Positions 6,953 through 16,153 of a stretch of DNA of 64,000 nt are shown here, piece after piece; position 1 is the first letter of the stretch; every line of letters starts with the position of its first letter. The translations under genes were made by a program, and so were the position numbers. The notes under the pieces were generated by a model, which saw only the letters and a list, made by a program, of their open reading frames with translations, was not told the origin of the DNA and made no database searches. This stretch comes from Shinella sp. CPCC 101442 (GTDB taxonomy: Bacteria > Pseudomonadota > Alphaproteobacteria > Rhizobiales > Rhizobiaceae). The stretch is taken from assembly GCF_024704725.1 (NCBI RefSeq), contig NZ_JALIQS010000004.1, forward strand, positions 471,725 to 535,724, in the 5' to 3' direction.

Positions 6953-8608
6953 ATGTCGTTTGTCAGAAGCGTGAGACCCAGCAATCTGGTGATCCTCGCC
7001 GCGCTGCCCTTCATTGTCTATCTGTTTGCCTCCTCGCCGGATTACCAGCGCTCGCTGCGGGCGATCCTGGGCGTCGAACTCGGGTCGGGCGTCCTGGTCC
7101 CGGGCTTCCTGCTGCTGGCCGTCGCCTTTTCCGCCGGCTTTGCCGTTCTTCTCCTTTCGCGCCGGAAGGCGGCCCGACCTCGGCTGACGCTCGCCGCAGG
7201 GCTCATCGGGCTTTTGGCGACGGCGGCGATCCTCGCCGGCGATCTCGTTCATCCCTTCATCGCGTCGGTGGTCGCCAACGGCGTCGATCCGTTCAAATCC
7301 GATCTCGTCGTCAAGGGCGCGACGCCCCGTCAGCTGACGGACGCCGCCGACCTCCTGGTGCGCGGTGTCGAGGCCTGGATCTGGCCCCTCTATGCGGTGC
7401 TGCTGCTGGCCGGTCTGGGCCTCACCTTTGCCGGCAGCCGCGCGCCGGTTCCGTCCGAAAGCGTTGCACGCCGGGCAGGGGCGTGGATCCTCGGTGCGGT
7501 CAATGGCGCCGGCCTGGTCTTCGTTTTCCTCTTTGCCCATCTCGCTTTCGCCTCGGGTCTCGCCACTACCATCCGCGCGGCGATCGCCGCCTATATCCTG
7601 GCGGCCATTCTCGGTCTCGTCTGGGTGGGACTCTTGAAGCTGCGTTATTCAAGGCAGAGCCTTCTGCTCTTCATCGGCATGACAGCGCTCTTCGCGGCGT
7701 TGTCGGCATGGTTCCTTATGCAGCCGCGCGACAACTACGTGCTCGCCGGCACGCTGGACGGCAAGATCGGCATCGTCACCAACACGCCCGCCAGCCTGAT
7801 CAGCGCCGTGCGCTTTGGCCGCTATGACGGCGGGCCGACGACGGAAACGCCGGTGCGCACCTTCGTCACCCCCGAGCAGGCGGTCGAGACCGTCGCGAAG
7901 AAGGAGGATGTCAGCGGCGCGCTGCTGCCGGCCGCAGCGGTTCCCGCCGACTGGCCGCGCCTCTGGCAGGTCGAGGCACTGAACGACCGAGACCGGGCGG
8001 CTGGCATCACCTTCGCCGTCGTTGCCATCGCGCTCGGCCTCCTGACACTCGGCGGCTTCCTGCATCATCGCCATCCCCTGTCGATCGGTTCGGAATTCAT
8101 CGTCGATACGATCCGCGGCATCCCCATGCTCGTCATCGTGCTCTATGTCGGCCTGCCGCTGTCGGGTGCCTTGAAGGACGCGACGGCGGGTGTGTTCGAT
8201 CCGCCGAACCTGGTGCGCGGCATCGTCGCCATGGCGATCGCCTATTCCGCCTATCTCGCCGAGATTTTCAGATCGGGCATCAATGCCATTCCGGCCGGCC
8301 AGATCGAGGCCGCATCCAGCCTTGGGCTCAACCGCTGGCAGACGGCGCGGCTCGTCATCCTGCCGCAGGCCTTCCGTATCGTCATTCCGCCGCTCGGCAA
8401 CGAGCTTATCGCCATCCTGAAGGACACGTCGCTGCTGTCGATCCTGTCGATCCGCGACATCACGCAGCGTATGCGCGAGTTCCAGTCGGCGAGCTTCCTG
8501 CCCTTCGCCCCCTATAATTCGGCGGCCATCCTCTACATCCTGCTGACGCTGGCGGCCGCGAGCCTCGTCAGCCTGATCGAGAAGAAATATGATGTCAAAC
8601 ACCGCTGA
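6953..8608 (+). CDS. Amino-acid ABC transporter permease with long N-terminal extension
   Basis: About 551 residues, roughly twice the usual length of a HisQ/HisM-type permease. The C-terminal 220 residues are the classical permease: EFIVDTIRGIPMLVIVLYVG, the EAA loop (GQIEAASSLGLNRWQTARLVILPQAFRIVIPPLGN) cut across two motifs, and SLLSILSIRDITQRMREFQS. The N-terminal half has about six more hydrophobic segments. It also has a soluble stretch with SBP-like features (GKIGIVTNTPASLISAVRFG, TPEQAVETVAKKEDVSGALL). Start 6953 is preferred over 6857 because GGAGG lies 5 nt upstream. No ATPase gene follows, so the ATPase must be encoded elsewhere. Confidence 0.85.
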   Translation: MSFVRSVRPSNLVILAALPFIVYLFASSPDYQRSLRAILGVELGSGVLVPGFLLLAVAFSAGFAVLLLSRRKAARPRLTLAAGLIGLLATAAILAGDLVHPFIASVVANGVDPFKSDLVVKGATPRQLTDAADLLVRGVEAWIWPLYAVLLLAGLGLTFAGSRAPVPSESVARRAGAWILGAVNGAGLVFVFLFAHLAFASGLATTIRAAIAAYILAAILGLVWVGLLKLRYSRQSLLLFIGMTALFAALSAWFLMQPRDNYVLAGTLDGKIGIVTNTPASLISAVRFGRYDGGPTTETPVRTFVTPEQAVETVAKKEDVSGALLPAAAVPADWPRLWQVEALNDRDRAAGITFAVVAIALGLLTLGGFLHHRHPLSIGSEFIVDTIRGIPMLVIVLYVGLPLSGALKDATAGVFDPPNLVRGIVAMAIAYSAYLAEIFRSGINAIPAGQIEAASSLGLNRWQTARLVILPQAFRIVIPPLGNELIAILKDTSLLSILSIRDITQRMREFQSASFLPFAPYNSAAILYILLTLAAASLVSLIEKKYDVKHR

Positions 8609-9272
8609 GAAGGATGCCGGAACGGTGCTTGTCACCGGCGCCGGGCGCGGTCTCGGCCGAACGCTCGCCGCGCTCTATGCGGCGGCTGGCTTCCGTGTCA
8701 TCGCCTGCATGCGGCAAGCGACGGAGGGCGCGATGCCACTCGACGTGGCGGATGCCGGTTCCATCGCAATGCTCGGCGAAAAGCTCGCCGGCCAGCCGAT
8801 CGACATCGTCATCAACAATGCCGCGATCCGCGGCGATACCGGTGGCCTTTCTTCGCTGGAGGAGGGGGATTTCCTGGAAGTCATGCGCATCAACGCGCTC
8901 GCCCCGCTGCTTGTCGCCCGCGCGCTTCGGCCGAACCTCTTGGCCGGCAGGCGCAAGGTGCTCGTCAACATCGGTAGCCGCGCCGGCTCGCTTGAGGAAG
9001 GCACGCTCGACGATGACGACGGCGATTATGCCTATCGCTGCTCCAAGGCGGCGCTGAACATGGCGACGGTCAAGCTCGCCCAGGATTTCCGCGGCGACGG
9101 CATCGCCGTCATCTCGCTGCATCCCGGTTGGGTGCGCACCGATATGGGCGGCGAGGAAGCGGCCATCGATGTCGGCGTCAGCGCCGCGGGTCTGAAGATG
9201 CTGATCGACGGGACGACGCTGGCGCAGACCGGAAGCTTCCGGGCTTACGACGGCCGGGCCGTGGCGTGGTGA
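8589..9272 (+). CDS. SDR-family oxidoreductase
   Basis: A 227-residue short-chain dehydrogenase/reductase. The cofactor motif is VLVTGAGRGLGRTLA (TGxxxGxG). DVADAG follows the second strand, and NNAAIRGD corresponds to NNAG. A serine in NIGSRAGS and the YRCSK tetrad complete the catalytic site (Ser-Tyr-Lys). PGWVRTDMGG after the active site is typical of the family. The start overlaps the permease gene by 20 nt, so translational coupling with the transporter is likely and the substrate may derive from the imported compound. The absence of an Asp or Arg motif after strand 2 leaves NAD versus NADP preference open. Confidence 0.88.
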   Translation: MMSNTAEKDAGTVLVTGAGRGLGRTLAALYAAAGFRVIACMRQATEGAMPLDVADAGSIAMLGEKLAGQPIDIVINNAAIRGDTGGLSSLEEGDFLEVMRINALAPLLVARALRPNLLAGRRKVLVNIGSRAGSLEEGTLDDDDGDYAYRCSKAALNMATVKLAQDFRGDGIAVISLHPGWVRTDMGGEEAAIDVGVSAAGLKMLIDGTTLAQTGSFRAYDGRAVAW

Positions 9273-9426
9273 CGGCGTCGATCGAGAATTAAATACGCGA
9301 GACCAAGGTTCAATCGCGATCGTAACGATGGCGGCGTCCCAAGCGCCGTTGATGACAAGGATACTGCACGTGCATAAGCCGCTGACCAGACAGAACCGTT
9401 TCGACGCCGGTCGACAGACGACCGGA

Positions 9427-11388
9427 ATGCTGGAGCTTGGTGTCTGCTATTATCCGGAACAGTGGCCGCGCGAAAAATGGGACGAGGACGCCCGCCGCAT
9501 GGTGGACCTCGGCCTTGCCTGGGTGCGCATCGGTGAATTCGCCTGGTCGCATATCGAGCCGCAGTCCGGCACCTTCCAGTGGGAATGGATGGACGAGGCG
9601 ATCGAGGTGCTCGGCTGCGCCGGCCTCAAGGTCATTCTCGGCACACCGACCGCCGCGCCGCCGAAATGGCTGGTCGATCGTTACCCGGATATCCTGGCCG
9701 TTGACGCGCGCGGCGTGGTGCGCAAGTTCGGCGCACGCCGGCACTATTGTTTTTCCAGCCGCCGCTACCGCGTGGAAGCCGCCCGCATCACCGAAGCGAT
9801 GGTGCGCCGCTATGGCGAAAACCCCTTCGTGCACGCCTGGCAGACCGACAATGAATATGGCGATCACGATACGATCCACAGCTACTCCGACGAGGCGAAG
9901 CACGGCTTCCGCGAATGGCTCGCCGCCCGCTACGGCACGATCGAGGAGATGAACCGCGCCTGGGGCACGCAGTTCTGGAGCATGCACTACAACGGTTTTG
10001 ACGCGGTGGACCTGCCCAACAACCTCGTCGAGGAGCCGACCCCGACGCATCTCGTCGATTACTTCCGCTTCTCGTCGGACCAGGTGAAAAGCTTCAACAA
10101 GGCGCAGGTGGATATCATTCGCCGGCATTCGCCGGGCCGCCCGGTCACGCACAATTTCATGAACCAGAATACCGACTTCGACCATTACACGGTCGGCGAA
10201 GACATCGATATCGCCTCCTGGGATGTCTATCCGCTGGGCGGGCTGATCAACGGCCGGCTCAGCGCGGAAGACAAGGCGCGCTATCTGCGCGTCGGCGATC
10301 CGGACCAGACGGCTTTCAATCACGATCTCTACCGCGCCGTCGGCCGTGGTCGGGTCTGGGTCATGGAGCAGCAGCCGGGGCCGGTGAACTGGGCCGCCCA
10401 CAACCAGTCGCCCGCCGATGGCATGGTGCGGCTGTGGACCTGGCTTGCCTATGCGCATGGCGTCGACATGGTCTCCTACTTCCGCTGGCGCCAGGCACCG
10501 TTCGCGCAGGAGCAGTTCCATGCGGGGCTGCTGTTACCGAACAGCGAGGTGGATCAGGGTTATCTCGAAGTCGCGCAGGTAGCCGAGGAGATGATGTGCC
10601 TGCCTGAGGGCGAAATGCGTGAAAAAGCCGAAGTCGCCATCCTTCTCGACTACGAGTCGCGATTTGCCACCCGTGCCCTGCCGCAGGGCCAGGGTTACAT
10701 CGCCTCGGCGATCGCTCTCGATTGGTATTCCGCCGTCGCCCGTCTCGGCGTGGATGTGGATTTCATCGGCCAGCATTCCGATCTCTCCGGCTACAGGCTG
10801 GTACTCGCGCCCGATCTCGTCATTCCCGATGCGTCGTTCGTTGCTCGCCTCAAGGCCTCCGGCGCCAAGGCGCTGTTTGGCCCGCGCAGCGGCAGCAAGA
10901 CGCGCGACATGCACATCCCCGCCGACCTGCCGCCCGGCCCACTTGCCGATCTCATCGATTTCCGCGTGACACGCGTCGAATCCCTGCCCGAATATCACAG
11001 CGAGCCCGTTCTCTACGGTAATACCAGCCATCCGGTGACGGGTTGGCGCGAGCTGATCCGGACGAGCGAGACGGTGCTGGCGACCTTCGAGGGAGAACAT
11101 CGCCAGGGCATGCCCGCCATCATCGGCAACGAGCGCACGCGCTATGTCGGCACGTTGCCGCGCGGCGAGTTCCTGTCCAAGCTGATGGGCGATACGCTCG
11201 GCTGGGCGGATATCAAGAGCTTGCCCGATCTCGGCGATCTCCGCCTGGCCCGGCGCGGCAATCTGCATTTCGCCTTCAACTATGGCAATGCGTCGGCTCT
11301 CGTGCCGGCGTCGGCAACGGCCGAATTCCTTGTCGGCGGGCGGGAACTTGCGCCCGTCGGAGTGGCGATCTGGACGGAGAAGCCCTGA
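9427..11388 (+). CDS. Beta-galactosidase, GH42 family
   Basis: A 653-residue cytoplasmic glycoside hydrolase. It opens with MLELGVCYYPEQWP, where GH42 enzymes normally begin, so 9427 is preferred although the frame extends to 9328. The acid/base glutamate is E143 in QTDNEYG and the nucleophile is E314 in VMEQQPGP. The TIM barrel is followed by the trimerisation (Rossmann-like) domain from about residue 390 and a C-terminal beta domain. It should hydrolyse beta-galactosides, for example plant-derived oligosaccharides; there is no signal peptide. It is convergent with the glycosyltransferase gene, with 10 bp between their ends. No sugar transporter is adjacent. Confidence 0.92.
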   Translation: MLELGVCYYPEQWPREKWDEDARRMVDLGLAWVRIGEFAWSHIEPQSGTFQWEWMDEAIEVLGCAGLKVILGTPTAAPPKWLVDRYPDILAVDARGVVRKFGARRHYCFSSRRYRVEAARITEAMVRRYGENPFVHAWQTDNEYGDHDTIHSYSDEAKHGFREWLAARYGTIEEMNRAWGTQFWSMHYNGFDAVDLPNNLVEEPTPTHLVDYFRFSSDQVKSFNKAQVDIIRRHSPGRPVTHNFMNQNTDFDHYTVGEDIDIASWDVYPLGGLINGRLSAEDKARYLRVGDPDQTAFNHDLYRAVGRGRVWVMEQQPGPVNWAAHNQSPADGMVRLWTWLAYAHGVDMVSYFRWRQAPFAQEQFHAGLLLPNSEVDQGYLEVAQVAEEMMCLPEGEMREKAEVAILLDYESRFATRALPQGQGYIASAIALDWYSAVARLGVDVDFIGQHSDLSGYRLVLAPDLVIPDASFVARLKASGAKALFGPRSGSKTRDMHIPADLPPGPLADLIDFRVTRVESLPEYHSEPVLYGNTSHPVTGWRELIRTSETVLATFEGEHRQGMPAIIGNERTRYVGTLPRGEFLSKLMGDTLGWADIKSLPDLGDLRLARRGNLHFAFNYGNASALVPASATAEFLVGGRELAPVGVAIWTEKP

Positions 11389-11398
11389 TCCGAGCCCT

Positions 11399-13348
11399 CT
11401 ATCCGGCGTCCGCCACCGGCTCGGCGCGTAATGGCGTCTGCGCCGGGCGGTGCGCGGTCTTGTTCCAAAAGAACGGATTGCTGCGCAATTCCCGCACCGC
11501 ACGCCAGGCGGCAAGCGACATCAGCAGCCAGTAGAAGGGCGTCAGTGCCCAGCAACGGCCTGCCGCATCGCGTTCGCCGGGTGTCATTCCAGCGCGGCCG
11601 AGCGCCACGAAGATCGCATAGCTGCCGAAGATGTTGACGATATCGACGGCGATGAGGGTGATTTCGAAGGGGCCCGCGACATGGGCGGATTGCCCGAAAA
11701 GCTGCCAGGCGATCACGCCGACATAAACGAAGAGCAGCGGATGGGCGAGCGAGGAGAGGATCAGCCCGCCGATCAGCACCTGGAAGACGATGCACGGCCA
11801 GAGGCCCATGTCGCGCATGAGCTGCGAAGGCCGCCGCATCAGCACCAGCCAGGTCTGCAACCAGCCCTTGAACCAGCGTGTGCGCTGTCCGAGCCATGCC
11901 GACGTCGTCGTGGGTGCTTCCTCATAGGTCGGCCGTTCGATCGTGCCACAGCGGTAGCCGAGCCGGTAGAGCCGCATGCCGAGATCGGCGTCCTCGGTAA
12001 CATTGTACGGATCCCATCCGCCCACCTCCTGCAGCACGCGGGTGCGAAAATGGTTCGACGTGCCGCCGAGCGGCATCGGCAGCCGGGCGGCGGCGAGCCG
12101 CGGCAGCAGCACGCGGAACAATCCGGCATATTCGAAGGCGAAGAGAGCGCTCAGCCAGCTTTCGCGCGCATTGGTGATGACGAGCGGCGCTTGCAGGCAC
12201 ACGATGTCGGACGGCCCGGCCTCGAAGGTTCGCCAGGCTTCGTCGAGTTGCAGCGGATCGATCCGGTCTTCCGCATCGTAGATGACAAGATATGCGCCGC
12301 GCGCGGCGCCAAGCGCATAGGAGAGCGCCTTCGGCTTGGTGCGCGGATGGCCCGGCGGCACGGCCACGATCTCGTATTGCCGGCCGAGACGGATAGCGGC
12401 GAGCGCCGAAAGCGTCGCTTCGTCGTCCGCCTCGCAGATCAGTTTGATGTCGAGGCAGGCGGCGGGCCAGGCGAGCCGGTTCAGCGTTTCGACAAGCTGC
12501 GGCACAACCGCCGCCTCGCGGTAGAGCGCCACGAATACCGAGTAGACCGGTCGCGGTCCGGTCGATGGAATGCCGAGGGCCTGGTCCTGTTGTTGTCTGC
12601 GCTTTGCAAGCAGGGCGAGGAAGCGGATGAGGAAGGACGCGAGGAAGAGGAGGCTGAGCACGATGTGCAGGAGAAGCGAGGCGATGACGGGCTCTGTGAT
12701 GGCGAGCGCCAGAAGGGTGGTGAGAATCGTGCCCATGTAGAAACCCTGCCGCCCCCACAGGGTGATGCGGGCGCTCGCCTCCGGCAGGGTGGCGAACAGT
12801 CGATCGACGGTCTCGCGCAGGCGTCGCGTGCGACCTGCCTGCCAGAGCGCCGTCCGCAGCGCCGAGGGGGTGGTCGCCGCCAGCATGGTGCGCAGCATGG
12901 GGGAAAGATCGAGCCGCTCATTGAGGGATTCGATCCGGTCGGCGCTGGGTACGATCGCGGTGATCGGCGGGCGCGCCGGATGGTGGATCCTGACGATGCT
13001 CGGTTCGACCAACTGGCTGTCCGCGCCGGGCAGGTCCTCCACCTGTGCCGGATCCAACCGGGACAGGAAGGGCAGGTGCAGGATTTCGGCAAGCGCCTCG
13101 TAGTAGGTGTCCTCCTTCAGGACACCGCTTGCCAGCAGCTCCGCCTCCAGCGTCGTGCCATGCCTGCTGGCGCGCACCAGCATGCCGGAAATCAGCGACT
13201 TGGACAGTCCGAGCCGGCGGAAAAGCCGCGCTTCCGCCATCAGGCGTGGGGGAATTTGCGGCTCGTCGCCTGGGCGGACAGGGCCGGTCGGCAGGATGCC
13301 GATTGCGGTGGCGAAAGCGATGTCGTCGGGATATTCTGCCAGTCGCAT
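11399..13348 (-). CDS. GT2 processive-type glycosyltransferase with MshEN/GspE-N-like domain
   Basis: A 649-residue inner-membrane protein. Residues about 60-110 (TLEAELLASGVLKEDTYYEA, AEILHLPFL) resemble the N-terminal domain of GspE/MshE ATPases, a fold that binds cyclic-di-GMP in some proteins. Two membrane segments follow at about 200-245. The GT2 domain at about 265-510 carries ICEADDEAT, YDAEDR, TEDADLG and the QRTRW motif (D, D, D, QxxRW) of polymerising glycosyltransferases. Four or so membrane helices end the protein. It probably makes an exopolysaccharide from a nucleotide sugar. No other polysaccharide genes adjoin it; the orphan binding-protein gene diverges 57 bp upstream. Confidence 0.87.
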   Translation of the reverse strand: MRLAEYPDDIAFATAIGILPTGPVRPGDEPQIPPRLMAEARLFRRLGLSKSLISGMLVRASRHGTTLEAELLASGVLKEDTYYEALAEILHLPFLSRLDPAQVEDLPGADSQLVEPSIVRIHHPARPPITAIVPSADRIESLNERLDLSPMLRTMLAATTPSALRTALWQAGRTRRLRETVDRLFATLPEASARITLWGRQGFYMGTILTTLLALAITEPVIASLLLHIVLSLLFLASFLIRFLALLAKRRQQQDQALGIPSTGPRPVYSVFVALYREAAVVPQLVETLNRLAWPAACLDIKLICEADDEATLSALAAIRLGRQYEIVAVPPGHPRTKPKALSYALGAARGAYLVIYDAEDRIDPLQLDEAWRTFEAGPSDIVCLQAPLVITNARESWLSALFAFEYAGLFRVLLPRLAAARLPMPLGGTSNHFRTRVLQEVGGWDPYNVTEDADLGMRLYRLGYRCGTIERPTYEEAPTTTSAWLGQRTRWFKGWLQTWLVLMRRPSQLMRDMGLWPCIVFQVLIGGLILSSLAHPLLFVYVGVIAWQLFGQSAHVAGPFEITLIAVDIVNIFGSYAIFVALGRAGMTPGERDAAGRCWALTPFYWLLMSLAAWRAVRELRSNPFFWNKTAHRPAQTPLRAEPVADAG

Positions 13349-13405
13349 GCAGCCGTCGCTGCCGCGTGAGCGGCTGCGCCCCCTTTAAACCCCAAGTTGA
13401 TTGTA

Positions 13406-14287
13406 ATGTGGCACAGAGCAATTTCATCCCTTAAATCCTATGGGTTTTTCGCACTCTGCCTGTTGATGGGGGCAACAAATCCGCCGGTTGCGTTTGCGCA
13501 GGAGAAACCCTCGGTCGATCTGCCGATCCTGTTCGACACGCGCGAACGCATCGCAAAGCCCGATCTATCGGGTATCGTGCGCCTGCGGTTCCTCACGACC
13601 GTGGACTTCCCGCCCTTCAATTTCATCGACCAGACCGGCAAACTCGCCGGCTTCCATGTCGATCTGGTGCGCGAAATCTGCCGGGAACTCGCGCTGATGG
13701 AAAAGTGCCAGATTCAGGCTGTGACCTTTCCGGAACTGGAAAAGGCACTCGTCGACGGGAATGGCGAGGCCGTTGCGGCGGGCGTCGCCGTCACGGCGGA
13801 ACTACGCGAGCGTTTTGCTTTTTCGCGCCCCTTCATGCGCCTGCCGGCACGCTTTGCCGTGGCGAGAAAGGCTCCACCATCCGGCGAGACCGCGGCCGCG
13901 CTCGAGGGCAAACGTGTTGGCGTCGTGACGGGAAGCGCGCATGAAGCGATACTGAAAGCCTTTTTCCCGGGCCTGCGGGCGGAAGTCTTTGCGGACCGTG
14001 CAGCGCTGCTGACCGCCCTCAGGGACGGCAAGCTGGACGCGGTCTTTTCCGACGGCATGCAGCTCGCCTTCTGGACGAACGGCACCGAATCGGCGGGCTG
14101 CTGCCGGCTCTTCGACGGTCCCTATCTGTCGGAGCCGTTCCTCGGCGAGGGGCTGACGATCATGCTGCGCAAGCAGGATTCAGCCCTTGCGACCGCCATC
14201 GACCACGCGCTGTTGGCGCTGTCGCGCAATGGCCGCCTGCAGGAAATCTACCTCCGCTACTTCCCGGTCAACCTCTACGGCGGCTGA
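13406..14287 (+). CDS. Orphan substrate-binding protein, family 3
   Basis: About 293 residues with a signal peptide ending VAFAQ. The core LRFLTTVDFPPFNFIDQ, GKLAGFHVDLVREICRELAL and LEGKRVGVVTGSAHEAILKAF is that of the polar amino-acid binding family. It ends IYLRYFPVNLYGG. The ATG at 13406 is taken instead of an upstream TTG. Motifs around GVAVTAELRERFAFSRPF replace the usual ITxERxxxxDFS, so ligand contacts may differ. No permease or ATPase gene adjoins it. It may serve a transporter encoded elsewhere or act as a sensor partner. Confidence 0.82.
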   Translation: MWHRAISSLKSYGFFALCLLMGATNPPVAFAQEKPSVDLPILFDTRERIAKPDLSGIVRLRFLTTVDFPPFNFIDQTGKLAGFHVDLVREICRELALMEKCQIQAVTFPELEKALVDGNGEAVAAGVAVTAELRERFAFSRPFMRLPARFAVARKAPPSGETAAALEGKRVGVVTGSAHEAILKAFFPGLRAEVFADRAALLTALRDGKLDAVFSDGMQLAFWTNGTESAGCCRLFDGPYLSEPFLGEGLTIMLRKQDSALATAIDHALLALSRNGRLQEIYLRYFPVNLYGG

Positions 14288-14298
14288 CCGGCCGCCGC

Positions 14299-14955
14299 TT
14301 ACTGGCTTGCCCAGATGATGCGGGCGATCCAGTCGATTTCGTCGATGTCGAAGCTGCGGTTGGGGTGCTCGGGATTGAGCGAGACGAGATCGATCGTGCG
14401 CGGTGTCTGGCGATGCAGCACCTTCGCCATGACCTCTCCCTCGCGGGTCTTGACCACGACGCGGTCGCCACGGCGTACCTGGGCGCCTGGCTCGACGATC
14501 AGCACGTCGCCGTCGCGGTAGAGCGGCATCATGCTGTCGCCCTGCACCTCAAGCGCATAGACGCCGGCCTTGCGATCGGGCGAGGCGGGAAATTCCACCA
14601 CGTCCCAGCCCTGGCCCGCCGGAAAGCCCCCATCGTCGAAGAAGCCGCCCGCGCCCGCCTGCGCGAAGCCGAGAAGCGGAATGGTGCCCGCCTGTGGCGG
14701 AAAGGCGCCCTGCGGCAGGGCGGCATCGCGTATCGTACTGGCCAGGAATTCGTCGATCGAGGCGCCCGTCGCGTCGAGCACCTTGGCGATCGATTCCGTC
14801 GAGGGCCAGCGCTGGCGGCCGTCCACCCCCTGGCGTTTGGATTTGTTGAAGGACGTCGGGTCGAGCCCCGCGCGGCGCGCAAGGCCGGAGGGCGAGAGCT
14901 GGTTGCGCTCGGCAAGGGCGTCGATCGCTGCCCAGATCCGGTCGTGGGAGAACAT
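14299..14955 (-). CDS. XRE-type repressor with S24 (LexA-like) peptidase domain
   Basis: A 218-residue regulator. The N-terminal helix-turn-helix spans about residues 5-65 (LSPSGLARRAGLDPTSFNKS). The C-terminal LexA/CI fold has the catalytic serine in VQGDSMMPLYRDGD and the catalytic lysine in the VVVKTREGEVMAKVL region. An Ala-Gly pair in GFAQAGAGG could be the self-cleavage site. Start 14955 is chosen by homology; the frame extends upstream without family features. The fold is typical of phage CI-like repressors, but no phage genes adjoin it here, so a cellular stress regulator is more likely. Confidence 0.88.
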   Translation of the reverse strand: MFSHDRIWAAIDALAERNQLSPSGLARRAGLDPTSFNKSKRQGVDGRQRWPSTESIAKVLDATGASIDEFLASTIRDAALPQGAFPPQAGTIPLLGFAQAGAGGFFDDGGFPAGQGWDVVEFPASPDRKAGVYALEVQGDSMMPLYRDGDVLIVEPGAQVRRGDRVVVKTREGEVMAKVLHRQTPRTIDLVSLNPEHPNRSFDIDEIDWIARIIWASQ

Positions 14956-15050
14956 GCTTGAGAAACCCTGCCAAGGCGGCGGACCGGCTTCTGCCGGTCC
15001 GATAGACCGGAAGCATATCGGAGGAGATGGGTCGAGTAAAGAAAAAAGGA

Positions 15051-15956
15051 TTATTTTCCTTTTTTGTCGATATCTGCCTTTTCGGCGGCGCGCCGGCGGG
15101 CGACCACGCTTTCGCGCCAGATGGTGAACATGCCGGCGGCGACGACGATGATCGAACCAGCGATCATGTTGATGTTCAGCGTTTCGCCGAAGATGCTGAC
15201 GCCGATGATCGCCGCCAGCACGACCTGGAGATAGGTCAGTGGCTGGACGGCGGCCGCGTCGAGCAGATCGTAGGCCCGGATCAGGAAATAGTGGCTCGAC
15301 ATGCCGGTGATGCAGAGCAGCCCCATCCACAGCCAGTCGACAGGGGCAAGATTGGTCCAGAAGAAAGGCCCGACGAGGGAGATCGCCGCAGCACCCGCCA
15401 CGCCGGTGTAGAAGAAGCTTGTCGAGGCCGTATCATCCCGGCTGACAAGGCGCGTTGCGATCACATAGAGCGCAAATATCAACGCGGATGCGAGCGGCAG
15501 CAGCACGGAGAGGTCGAAGTCGGTGCCGGCGGGGTTGAGGATGACCAGCACGCCACACAGGCCGACGCCGATCGCCGTCCAGCGCCGCCAGCCGACGCGC
15601 TCGCCGAGCAGCGGCATCGACAGCAGCGCGACGAAGATCGGCCCCGATGCCAGGAGCGCCTGCGAATGGGCGAGGCCAACGGTGGTGAAGGCGGTGATGG
15701 TGATGACGATCTGGACGGCGAGAAGAATGCCGCGCAGGATTTGCAGGATCGGCCGCTTCGTCGCCGCGGCGACTTTCAAACCACCCGGACTGCGTGCGCC
15801 CAACGCCATGGCGAAGGCGGCAAAAGCCCAGAAGCGCAGCATCGCGATAAAGACAGGCGGATAGGCGCTGCCGAGATGTTTCGAAATGGCGTCCTGCAGG
15901 CTGAAGATCAGGATCGCAAGCAGGGTGAAGCCGTAGCCGAGTCGTTTGGAATCCAT
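15051..15956 (-). CDS. EamA/DMT-family transporter
   Basis: About 301 residues with ten predicted membrane helices in two EamA repeats. The start MDSKRLGYGFTLLAILIFSL leads directly into helix 1 with the family motif FSLQDAISKHLG. LGERVGWRRWTAIGVGLCGV at the end of repeat one and FGETLNINMIAGSIIVVAAG at the end of repeat two are the characteristic E-containing loops. It should export small metabolites or amino acids; the substrate is unknown. It diverges from the related gene at 16154, and the two share the 197-bp gap between them. Confidence 0.88.
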   Translation of the reverse strand: MDSKRLGYGFTLLAILIFSLQDAISKHLGSAYPPVFIAMLRFWAFAAFAMALGARSPGGLKVAAATKRPILQILRGILLAVQIVITITAFTTVGLAHSQALLASGPIFVALLSMPLLGERVGWRRWTAIGVGLCGVLVILNPAGTDFDLSVLLPLASALIFALYVIATRLVSRDDTASTSFFYTGVAGAAAISLVGPFFWTNLAPVDWLWMGLLCITGMSSHYFLIRAYDLLDAAAVQPLTYLQVVLAAIIGVSIFGETLNINMIAGSIIVVAAGMFTIWRESVVARRRAAEKADIDKKGK

Positions 15957-16153
15957 GGTCCGCGCATATACCCGTCCCGCCGTGCTTGCACGTGTAAACT
16001 TGTGCGTCTCCGGACTTTTCGCGGTGGTTTGCGAGACAGGATACAGCGGGTGGGAAAAATTTCCTCCCCCGTGATTTCCTGCCACTTTCGCGGCGTCGAG
16101 CGGCGCGCTATCAAGGACGAGGCGCGCCTTCGCCGTGCCTCGAGGTTCCTTCC

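Noticed and set aside
14299..14955. Prophage suggested by the CI/LexA-like regulator
   Set aside because: No integrase, capsid, terminase or other phage gene lies near it; neighbours are a binding protein and a transporter.
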